Source: Sulfurovum sp. (GTDB lineage: Bacteria; Campylobacterota; Campylobacteria; Campylobacterales; Sulfurovaceae). Taken from it: a stretch of 64,000 bases of DNA. Shown one piece after another: positions 1 to 8,686 of the stretch; the stretch's first letter is position 1; every line of letters begins with the position of its first letter. The position numbers and the translations under genes are program-made. Location of the stretch: positions 1-64,000 of the forward strand of contig JAUUDF010000045.1 of assembly GCA_030826885.1 (NCBI GenBank). The letters are read 5' to 3'. Under the pieces are notes generated by a model that saw only the letters and a program-made list of their open reading frames with translations, made no database searches and was not told the DNA's origin.

Positions 1-367
1 CTTCTACTTTTCTGGTAGATACACCTTTGAGATAGCTCTCCACGATCATGGAGACGAGGGCTTTGTCGATCCGGGAATAGTTCTCAAAGAGTTTTGTTTC
101 AAACTTACCGCTTCTGGCATAGGGACGTAACAGATTCAATTGACCCAGTGTTGTCTTTAGTTGTCGTTCCTTGTATCCGTTGCGATAATCTTTTCTCTCT
201 TCATTGCGTTCATGACGACCTGCGCCAATAAAGGACTCAAACTCCTTTTCCAATATGGCATTGAGGATCTTCTCACCTATCTGTCTGAAGCCTTCTGTTT
301 TATTGGCAATCAATAGAGGTGCCAACTCCTGTAGATCAAACTCTATCTTATTTTCTTTTACTTCCAT
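1..367 (-). mobile_element. IS256 (mutator)-family transposase, N-terminal part, truncated by window edge
   Basis: Reverse-strand translation MEVKENKIEFDLQELAPLLIANKTEGFRQIGEKILNAILEKEFESFIGAGRHERNEERKDYRNGYKERQLKTTLGQLNLLRPYARSGKF... is typical of IS256-type transposase N-termini. Confidence 0.85.
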
Positions 368-422
368 TGCTATGATTCCTTTTTCTTTTTATCATAGCTG
401 ATTTGGAATTTATAGAAATATT

Positions 423-1190
423 TTTACGCTACCAGGGCTTAAAATTATAGATATTTCCAATTCTTCAACTCCTAAATTTATTGGTAGTTACGAGATTACT
501 AGAGGAACTATCCTTGGTGTGAGTGTAGTCGGAAACTATGCTTATCTGGCAACCGGTGATAGTGGGCTACAGATAATAAATATATTTAATCCTTCAGAGC
601 CTATACTTATGGGTACATATGACACTGATGGATATGCCAGTGGTGTGAGTGTCATAGGAAATTATGCCTATGTAGCAGATGGTAATGAAGGTCTTCAGAT
701 TATAAACATATCTAACCCTTCAGCGCCTATCTTGATGGTTACATATGACACTATTGGATATGCTTATGATGTGAGTGTTATAGGAAATTATGCCTATGTG
801 GCTGATGGTTCAGGTGGACTAAGTATTATCAAGGTAAAGATGACAGACACAGACACAGATAACGACGGCATTTCCGATGTGTATGAAATTACCTTGGGCT
901 TTGATCCTTTCGATGCCAACTCTAAACCGCTTGACAGTGATGCCGACGGTACGCCGGATGCATTGGATGAAGACGATGACAACGATGGCATCAGTGACCG
1001 TGATGAAGCCGCTGCTCTGGGGTTCAACCCCCGTAATCCTTCAGACGGACTGGCCGATGCTGATGGGGACGGTTTCTCCAATGCATTGGAGTTTAGTTTG
1101 GGTACAAATCTGAACAGTGCTAAGGACAAACCTGTCTGGGCACCTGTAATGATGGGTGGCATTGTCATGTTCATACCGGGAAAAGTGTAA
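423..1190 (+). pseudogene. LVIVD-repeat protein with C-terminal Asp-rich (thrombospondin type 3-like) Ca-binding segment; 5' end lost at the IS element
   Basis: Frame stays open upstream of the called ATG (519) to about 402 and encodes PGLKIIDISNSSTPKFIGSYE, another LVIVD-type repeat unit; repeats LQIINISNPSAPILMVTYDT...VSVIGNYAYVADG; DxDxDG-rich C-terminus. Confidence 0.75.
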
Positions 1191-1206
1191 AGCACAGCTG
1201 TGCTTT
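1189..1206. terminator. Perfect 18-bp palindrome AAAGCACAG|CTGTGCTTT at 3' end of LVIVD gene, possible terminator hairpin
   Basis: Direct reading; sits on the stop codon between convergent genes. Confidence 0.45.
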
Positions 1207-1233
1207 CACTGCAATACACGTTTTACGCCATCC

Positions 1234-2337
1234 CTATATCTCCCCTTCCATAAAACCTTCAAAGATTCTTGTTACCAGTGCAATGCGTTCCTCGAAACTC
1301 TGTTTGCTTGCGCGTTCGTGGACGGTATGGTCACCGTCACCGTAAGGCCCCCAGCCGTCGAGGGTAGGAACGCCTGCGGAGGCGATGATGTTGGCATCGC
1401 TTACGCCGCCGCGTTTTTCGGTGGGTAGGGTTACTTTGCAGTAGGTTTCAATGTGTTGGATGAAATCTGCCTGTGCTTTGGTGGGCTGCATCACGTCACG
1501 CTGAATGCCTCCCGAGAGGGTCGAGACGGTGCCTTTGACATAGGAGGTGTTGACAATCTCGTCTATGGCGGCGAGTACACGGTCACGCTCATCGGTGGAG
1601 GTGTAGCGCAGTTCGAATGTCAGGTGTGCTTTGGGAGAGATGGTGTTGGCGCCGATGCCGCCTTCGATTTTGCCTACATTGACGGTGGTCTCTTTGGCAA
1701 GGTCTGTAAGTGCTACGAGTTTCTGGAGTTTGACGGCAGCTTCGAGGTTGGCATCGGCCCCCTTGTCGTAGTGGTTCCCCGCATGCGCGGCAATGCCTTC
1801 GATGTCGATAAAAAAGGTACCTACCCCCTTGCGGCCGATGACCACCTCATTGTGCACCCCGGCAGCTTCAAAGACCATACAGCAGTCGTACTCCTCTGCC
1901 AGTTTTTCCGAAAGATGCTTGCTGTCATCACTGCCGGTCTCTTCGTCACTGACGAGCAGAAAATCGATGTTGTAGATCTTCCCACAGTTCTCATGAATGT
2001 TGCGCAGGGCGCAGAGTGCAACATAATTGCCGCCTTTCATGTCGCAGACACCGGGGCCGTAGACCCATTCGCTGTTTTCTTTGAATGTCTCAAAGGTACC
2101 GGGAGGGAAGACGGTGTCAAGATGGCCCAGAAGCAGCATCTTTCTATCCTCTCTCTGCGGGCTTGTCAGATGGAGATGGTCTCCTATGTTCTCTCTGGGG
2201 TAGCGGGTAAGGGTGTAGCCGATCTGCTCCAGCCAGTAGGCGAAGATCTCCCCATTTTGGTCTACGCCTTCCTTGTTCTTCGTCCATGAGTTGATCTCGA
2301 TGATCTTTTTGAGTTCCGTAAAGTCCATAACCGTCAT
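1234..2337 (-). CDS. M20 family metallopeptidase (glutamate carboxypeptidase-like)
   Basis: LLLGHLDTVFPPGTF, GPGVCDMKGGNYVAL, SDEETGS, HAGNHYDKGADAN motifs. Confidence 0.88.
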   Translation of the reverse strand: MTVMDFTELKKIIEINSWTKNKEGVDQNGEIFAYWLEQIGYTLTRYPRENIGDHLHLTSPQREDRKMLLLGHLDTVFPPGTFETFKENSEWVYGPGVCDMKGGNYVALCALRNIHENCGKIYNIDFLLVSDEETGSDDSKHLSEKLAEEYDCCMVFEAAGVHNEVVIGRKGVGTFFIDIEGIAAHAGNHYDKGADANLEAAVKLQKLVALTDLAKETTVNVGKIEGGIGANTISPKAHLTFELRYTSTDERDRVLAAIDEIVNTSYVKGTVSTLSGGIQRDVMQPTKAQADFIQHIETYCKVTLPTEKRGGVSDANIIASAGVPTLDGWGPYGDGDHTVHERASKQSFEERIALVTRIFEGFMEGEI

Positions 2338-2442
2338 CCCTTCCTATTGTCTGTTATAATCTTGTTATATTTAAATTATGTTCTGAAGATATTTTAATAA
2401 AATATAGTAAAATAGGAGATTAAAAAAAGCAAGGACAGCTGT

Positions 2443-3363
2443 ATGGGAAGAAAAATAGGTATGTGGATGTACCAGAACGGTGGTGGTGACAAAATTGAAG
2501 AGAAGATGGTCAAAAAGCTCAAAGAGCGGGGCATAGAGAGTGTTACGGGTCTGAATCTCAGACATGCCATTGCGAAGAAAGGGCACATCTACCATGGCAA
2601 ACGCAAAGTAGACAAACTCGATCTGTTTTTCTCCTACAATGCAGGTGAACAGACACAGTATCAGGTCTTTTTGTATCAGGCACTTTCACGTGTTATTCCT
2701 ACAATAAACTCCTATGAAGCATTTGCGCTGACCGAGGACAAGTTTCAAACCTCCTATCTGCTGCAGCAGCACGGTGTAGCTACATCAGAGTTTCAACTCT
2801 GTCACAGGGACGATACGGAGCATCTAAACCGCAATATGAAAAAGTGGAAGAAAATGGTTTACAAGCCTACAGACGGATGGGGCGGTGTCGGACTGACCAA
2901 AATAGAGAGTCAGGAGACACTGGATATGCTGCTGCCTTTCCTTAACCAGACGGATCTTCGCTTTTTCTATGTAGAGAAGTTCGTCAAATATGACAACACA
3001 GACTACCGTGTCGATGTGGTCGATGGCAAGTTCGTAGGGTGTTATGGCAGAAAGGCGAGCAAGAGAGACTGGCGTACCAACGTAACCAGCGGAGGATCGG
3101 TCTTTAAACGTGAGCCCAATGACGAGGTGGTCAACCTGGCACTCAAAGCGGCAAAAGTATGCGGTGCGGACATTGCGGGGGTAGATATTATCTACGATCA
3201 GGAGCGTGAGGAATATGTCGTGCTGGAGGTGAACGGTATTCCGGCATTCGCTACGCCTGAGCAGGAGAAGATGGGGTTGGACTTTAATGAGCTTAAAATA
3301 GACCTGATTGTCGATCTTGTAGACCGTAAAACAAAAAAGAAAAATAAAAAGGAAACCAAATGA
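2443..3363 (+). CDS. RimK-like ATP-grasp ligase
   Basis: VYKPTDGWGGVGL ... VEKFVKYDNTDYRVDVVDGKFVGCYGRKA ... ADIAGVDIIYDQEREEYVVLEVNGIPAF. Confidence 0.85.
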   Translation: MGRKIGMWMYQNGGGDKIEEKMVKKLKERGIESVTGLNLRHAIAKKGHIYHGKRKVDKLDLFFSYNAGEQTQYQVFLYQALSRVIPTINSYEAFALTEDKFQTSYLLQQHGVATSEFQLCHRDDTEHLNRNMKKWKKMVYKPTDGWGGVGLTKIESQETLDMLLPFLNQTDLRFFYVEKFVKYDNTDYRVDVVDGKFVGCYGRKASKRDWRTNVTSGGSVFKREPNDEVVNLALKAAKVCGADIAGVDIIYDQEREEYVVLEVNGIPAFATPEQEKMGLDFNELKIDLIVDLVDRKTKKKNKKETK

Positions 3364-4793
3364 GTAAAAAAAAGACAAAACAGAAACTGCCCAGACTCGG
3401 ACTGCTCTATCTTGACCATGTACTGCGCTTTTTTGACAAAAGCAACTTCAAAGGGTGGCCTGACAAAATAGAAACAGTCGTATACCATTGGAAAAACGAC
3501 AAAGAGCGTTTCATCAAAGAGGTAAAACGCAAGAAGATCGATGTACTCATTGGGAACATCCCGGCAACGGCATATGAGACCTTCCGTGAAATTGCAAGGG
3601 AACTGCCGCATGTGCAGTTTATTCCGTCGCTCGATACGCAGTTTTCCAACAAATCCAAAGAGAATGTCACCCGCTTTGCATGGAAATATGACATTCCTGT
3701 TCCGAAAACCTATATTTTTTACGACCATGAGAAAGCGGAACGTTTTATCGACTCGACGACATTTCCAAAGATCATCAAAAAAAGTTACGGCCCGTCCAAC
3801 TATGGCGGTTACTTTGTACACAAGGTAGACTCGGCGCAGGAGGCACACAATCTGTTGGCGCAAAAGAAATACCACCCGGTCTATATGCAGGATTTCGTTC
3901 CGATGCAGGCCGATGTACGTGTCATGCTGATTGGCCACAAACCTGTCTGTGCCTTCTGGAGACGTCCGCCTGAGGGCGAGTGGCTGACAAACACCTCACA
4001 GGGTGGAAGCATCGACTACATGAACGTGCCCAAAGAGCTGCTCGACCTTGCCGTGAAGGTCTCAAAGGCTGCCAATGCCGAATACTGGGCGTGTGATGTG
4101 GCAGTGGGAGAAGACGGCAAATACCGCATTCTTGAATGTGCGACCGCATTTGCCGCATTCCCGTACATCCGTGACTGGATCGGACAGTACCTGATGTGGA
4201 AGTTCTCGGATGGAAGGTTCCCGTTGCCGAACATGCCGCTGTACAACTGGGAAGAGCTGGGTAAGATGGACTCCAGTGTACTGCGTACCCTGCGCTACAT
4301 TACATTCGGGCGCTATACACCAAGTTATGACGGTGCCTACTTCCTCGACTCCAAAACGAAGGTGACAGAGGAGGGTGAAGTGTACCTGCATGAGCTGGAT
4401 GAACGCTACCCGGTGCTTAACACCTATACCCGCACAAAAGAGGAGTGGCCAAGCGAGAAGTGGAACTTTCAGGACAACTACGGCAAGACAGTAAGAAAGG
4501 TGCATGCTCAAAGCAACCCTGAGTACAAAGAGGAGGGCGATGAGTCTTCCGAAGCCCAGGAGCAGGAGCAGATGATAGAACTTTCCGAAAAAAAGGTAAA
4601 AAAGCTCTTGACTTCGGTTGAAGGGATCGGCAAGAAAAAGGCAGAAAAAATAATGGACAAGTTCGATACGGCAGAACTGGTGCATGCACTCGAAACCGCG
4701 CCGGAGAAGATAGGCGAAGAGCTGTCGTGGTTTAAGAAGAAGTTTACCAAAAGACTGCTCAAAGCCTGGGAAGCATTTAAAGAAAAACTGTAG
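3360..4793 (+). CDS. Second ATP-grasp ligase with C-terminal helix-hairpin-helix-like domain
   Basis: IIKKSYGPSNYGGYFVHKV ... DVRVMLIGHKPVCAFWRRP ... ACDVAVGEDGKYRILECATAF; C-term LLTSVEGIGKKKAEKIMDKFDTAELVHAL resembles HhH; overlaps previous stop by 4 bp. Confidence 0.8.
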   Translation: MSKKKTKQKLPRLGLLYLDHVLRFFDKSNFKGWPDKIETVVYHWKNDKERFIKEVKRKKIDVLIGNIPATAYETFREIARELPHVQFIPSLDTQFSNKSKENVTRFAWKYDIPVPKTYIFYDHEKAERFIDSTTFPKIIKKSYGPSNYGGYFVHKVDSAQEAHNLLAQKKYHPVYMQDFVPMQADVRVMLIGHKPVCAFWRRPPEGEWLTNTSQGGSIDYMNVPKELLDLAVKVSKAANAEYWACDVAVGEDGKYRILECATAFAAFPYIRDWIGQYLMWKFSDGRFPLPNMPLYNWEELGKMDSSVLRTLRYITFGRYTPSYDGAYFLDSKTKVTEEGEVYLHELDERYPVLNTYTRTKEEWPSEKWNFQDNYGKTVRKVHAQSNPEYKEEGDESSEAQEQEQMIELSEKKVKKLLTSVEGIGKKKAEKIMDKFDTAELVHALETAPEKIGEELSWFKKKFTKRLLKAWEAFKEKL

Positions 4794-4823
4794 CATCATA
4801 GGCGGTCTGTTAACGGATTTTGG

Positions 4824-4829
4824 TATAAT
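4824..4829 (+). promoter_or_regulatory. Extended -10 promoter (TGGTATAAT) upstream of the M14 gene
   Basis: TGnTATAAT match about 35 bp before the start codon. Confidence 0.45.
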
Positions 4830-4863
4830 GCCGCCTCAAAAAAAGCGGTAAAAGGCGTAAGCG

Positions 4864-7443
4864 ATGAAAAACCAGTATATGTCCTACCAGGAGAGTCTTG
4901 AATTCCTGCATAAGATGGAAAAAGAGTTTCCTGATCTGATTGAAGTAATCAAGATCGGTACGACCTATGAAGGGCGTGACATTGTGTTGGCAAAGATTTC
5001 CGAAAATGTGGAAAAAGCCGATGAAAAACCGGCGATGCTCTATACTGGAACCATCCATGCCCGTGAGTGGATCGGCCATGAACTTGCTCTGGAGTTCATC
5101 AAGTATGTTGCCACAAACCGGCATGTCAATCCGGTACTTGAAAAAGCGCTGGAAGAGTCGACACTCTACATGGTTCCCTGTCTTAACCCAGACGGTTACG
5201 AGTACTCCCGAAAACACTTTTCTTTTTGGCGAAAAAACCGGAGAAAAAACTATGACGGTACCTACGGTGTCGATTTGAACCGTAACTTCTCCATAGGATT
5301 CAAGAAAATCAAAGACACTACATCCAATGTCTATGGCGGCGAAGAGCCCTTTTCAGAGGCAGAAACACGTGCCATCAAGGAGTTTGTCGACGCTCATGAG
5401 AACATTACCATAGCGCTGGATTACCATTCACAGGGGAATGTCTTCTTCCCTGCACACAAGTTCAAACATGAAGCCGAAATTGACGGTACAGACATGAATG
5501 TGATCGCGGCAAATATGAACGATGAATTTGAAAAGGTAACCGGAAGAAAGTACGGTATTCACCGCGGCAAGCCGCCTGCAGCGCTCATTAGCGGAAGCGG
5601 ACGGGAATACTACTACTCCAGGGGGATCAAAGCGCTTGTTGTCGAGGTAGGTACGAAGAACATTCCCGACTATATGAAGAGTATGAGCAGTAGCATCCAT
5701 GAGAACATTCCCGCACTTGTACGTACCTTTTCGGAGGTGGTCAACTACTCGGAGTATGCGCCAAGAAGGGTTGACGAGTTTATGGTCGAGTCTGTAGAGG
5801 ATACAAGCGTAACACTGGCATGGAAGTATGAAAAACGTGACGATATATTTTTCGAAATCTACCGCAGTACCAAGGACAAAGATGCTTGTAACGAGCGTAC
5901 GAGGGTAGGTATTACAGGAGAACAGAGTTTTAAAGACACCGACCTTGAAAGTTCGACGACATACCACTATACGATACGTGCAGTGAGCAAAAAAAGCGGT
6001 TACGCATCGGCGTTCGCACCGGTGGTCAAGGCACGTACCGCACTGGCTGAAGATGAATTTTTCCGTTTTCTCTTCGCTACCAAGGAGGGAACGGGCTATG
6101 TGGGACAGTACACACAGGAGAGCAACCGTTCACACTTCGGGCTAAACTCGCTCTTTGTCGGTATTAATAAACGTAAAGGCATTTGTGATGCGGTGGTCAG
6201 CTTTGACCTGAGCAGTCTGCCGGAGAATGCCGTCATTAAATCGGCACGGTTCTATCTCTATCCGATGAACCGTGTCGGTGCGAAGATCGAAAAGTTCGGG
6301 CAGTGGGACTTGAGCCTTCTGGAGCACGGCAGTTTCAGTGAGATCAGTGACTTTGACGAGATAGAGAATGCCAGAGCAAAAGGGATCATCGGTCAGGCGA
6401 TCAAGTCACGTCAGCTGACACAGGGCATCTGGAACTTCTGGGAGTTCTCGCAAAGAGAGTGTCAGATGCTTCAGGAAGAGATAGCCAACAAACAGGCAGT
6501 TTTCCGTATTGACGGGCCGAAGTATCTGCCTGACGGAGAAGACAGCCAGATGATGCAGTTTGACATCGGTTACGGCAAGTTCGGTGGCGGTATCCACTAC
6601 CGTCCGATGCTTGATGTCAAATATACAATCGAGAACGAAAAGATCAAACTGCCTATGCAGACCTTTGCTACTATCAGTAAAGAGGGTATTGAGGAGCAGA
6701 CACTCAAAAGCGGTTTCGATGCTGAGGGTGAAAAGGTCTATGGATATCTCAACTTCGACCTTTCACAGCTTCCTGAACACGACAAGACAATGATCATCCA
6801 GTGTGCGTTACGCATTCGTAACAAAAATATATTTAAAAAGAAGTCTGATGTGCGTTTTTATGTAGAACTGGTTGAACTTGATGAGGTTGGTAGCTACGTA
6901 GATATCAAAAACCGTGAGAAGATCGAATATATCGGCTACGAAGTGGCTGAGTCCGATTTGAATGCCAAAGAGTATCAGTACTTTAATTTCGATACACTCT
7001 CCAGACAGGTACTCGATCAGATGCATCAGGAGGGCAAGCCACTCAAACTGGTCATCAAGCCGACATCTGCACTGGGAGTCAAACAGCGTATTATCGAATG
7101 GATGGACGATGCAGAACTGGTAGTCAAGTATATTCCAAAGCGCCGCAATCCGCCCGCTTCGGTCAAAAACCTGAAAATAAGCAAAGAGAAAAGTATGATC
7201 AAGCTCAGTTGGGACAAAGTGCTCGATGAGAATGTCAAAGGCTATTATGTGGTACGTAACAGCTTCCATCCGCCACGTCATTTCATGGACGGTGTGAAGC
7301 TCTATGGTGGACAAGATACATGGACCTATGACAACTTTGCCTCTTTCGATACGGAAAAGTATTATGCGGTCTTTGCCTATGATGAAGTGCCGAACTTTTC
7401 GGAAGCAACAGTGGTACGGTATGATCCTTTGGAGAAGTACTAA
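4864..7443 (+). CDS. M14 zinc carboxypeptidase with Fn3 and two DNRLRE-like domains
   Basis: HAREWIGHE, NPDGYEYS, DLNRNF, ALDYHSQG, VVEVGT catalytic/zinc motifs; Fn3-like DTSVTLAWKYEKRDDIFFEIYRS...; two DNRLRE-like regions (SFDLSSLPENAVIKSARFYLY; NFDLSQLPEHDKTMIIQCALRI); C-term Fn3-like; no evident signal peptide. Confidence 0.85.
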   Translation: MKNQYMSYQESLEFLHKMEKEFPDLIEVIKIGTTYEGRDIVLAKISENVEKADEKPAMLYTGTIHAREWIGHELALEFIKYVATNRHVNPVLEKALEESTLYMVPCLNPDGYEYSRKHFSFWRKNRRKNYDGTYGVDLNRNFSIGFKKIKDTTSNVYGGEEPFSEAETRAIKEFVDAHENITIALDYHSQGNVFFPAHKFKHEAEIDGTDMNVIAANMNDEFEKVTGRKYGIHRGKPPAALISGSGREYYYSRGIKALVVEVGTKNIPDYMKSMSSSIHENIPALVRTFSEVVNYSEYAPRRVDEFMVESVEDTSVTLAWKYEKRDDIFFEIYRSTKDKDACNERTRVGITGEQSFKDTDLESSTTYHYTIRAVSKKSGYASAFAPVVKARTALAEDEFFRFLFATKEGTGYVGQYTQESNRSHFGLNSLFVGINKRKGICDAVVSFDLSSLPENAVIKSARFYLYPMNRVGAKIEKFGQWDLSLLEHGSFSEISDFDEIENARAKGIIGQAIKSRQLTQGIWNFWEFSQRECQMLQEEIANKQAVFRIDGPKYLPDGEDSQMMQFDIGYGKFGGGIHYRPMLDVKYTIENEKIKLPMQTFATISKEGIEEQTLKSGFDAEGEKVYGYLNFDLSQLPEHDKTMIIQCALRIRNKNIFKKKSDVRFYVELVELDEVGSYVDIKNREKIEYIGYEVAESDLNAKEYQYFNFDTLSRQVLDQMHQEGKPLKLVIKPTSALGVKQRIIEWMDDAELVVKYIPKRRNPPASVKNLKISKEKSMIKLSWDKVLDENVKGYYVVRNSFHPPRHFMDGVKLYGGQDTWTYDNFASFDTEKYYAVFAYDEVPNFSEATVVRYDPLEKY

Positions 7444-7576
7444 CGATACGGAAAGTTCATGTCCGTCAAAGAGGGATCAAAAAAATAAATTTAAATTAAG
7501 AAATAAAATAATTTTATTTTAAATAATAGTAGTGTACACTATATTAAGAGCCCGGATAGTAAGGAGGGTGTACACT

Positions 7577-8616
7577 ATGCAAGAGAAAAACTACGAAGCG
7601 CTCATTGCTGAGAACAAGGCGTTAAAGCGCCTCATATTCCAGTTCAAGAATCTACTTGACTCCATTCCCGATCCGGTTTTTATGAAAGATGAAAAACTGC
7701 GGTGGATCTACGGAAACCCTGTCATACTCAACCTTTACAGCATTGACAAAGACAACTATGTAGGCAAAACCGAAGATCAGCTGCTTCCTGAAGAGTTCGC
7801 GGCCTCATGCATGGAGAGTGACCGTCTGGCTGTAGAGCGGGGCGGCATCAGTAAATCTGAAGAGCGCGCTCGGGATGCTGACGGGAAAATTCATTTTATG
7901 AAGTTTTCAAGGTTCCCTCCTATGACCATAAGACAGGAGAATTTACCGGACTCATTGGCATTGGCCGTGATATTACAGAGCGCAAAGAAGCGCTTGAAGC
8001 ACTTGAACAGGAGAACAGAAGAAGCAAAGAGAACGAGATTCAGCTTGCGCATCTTAGTAAAACACTAGAAGAGCAGGTTTGGCTGCGTACACGCGAGCTT
8101 GAACGTCAGAAACAGCAGGCTGAAACACTCTCCTATACCGACATGCTTACCGGTCTGAACAATCGGCGTGCCTTTTTCGAAAAAAGCGCTGTCATCGATG
8201 TCAACTCACGCAACAGAGACTGTGGCTATGCTGTCATTATTATCGACATCGATTACTTCAAAAAGATTAATGATGCCCATGGCCATGCAGTTGGGGATGA
8301 AGTACTTAAACTGTTGGGAAGGTGTCTTAAGAGCCATCTTCGGGCAACAGACATTGAAGGGCGCATTGGCGGTGAAGAGTTTGCTGTTACACTGGTTGAC
8401 ACCACGCTTGAACAGGCAAAGATGATTGCAGAAAAACTCTGTGCGGCCATACGAAAGCTCTCACTGAAGGCCTATCCGCATCTTAAAATCACTGTCAGCT
8501 GCGGGGTGAGTGTCTTTACACGCGCAAGCAAGCGTTTTGCCGATATTCTCGAAAAAGCAGACGAGGCACTCTACAGGGCAAAAAGTGCAGGAAGGGACTG
8601 TGTGGTTGCCATTTGA
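7577..8616 (+). pseudogene. PAS-GGDEF diguanylate cyclase interrupted by a single-base frameshift
   Basis: PAS in frame 1 (LLDSIPDPVFMKDEKLRWIYGN); after ~7909 the PAS end plus linker (YDHKTGEFTGLIGIGRDITERKEALEALEQE...) and GGDEF (RATDIEGRIGGEEF) are in another frame. Confidence 0.82.
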
Positions 8617-8686
8617 ATGTCATGTTGGCAAAGGTATATAGGAGTATTTAACTCCTATTTAAAAGGCTCTGTGCTATACTTGATGC

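Noticed and set aside
1453-2289. 278-aa plus-strand ORF opposite the M20 peptidase
   Set aside because: Antisense shadow ORF over a gene with clear motifs; no recognisable domain. The same reasoning removes most long antisense ORFs (e.g. 4062-4799, 14020-14979, 32094-32894, 47238-48089, 56320-57420, 58348-59529).
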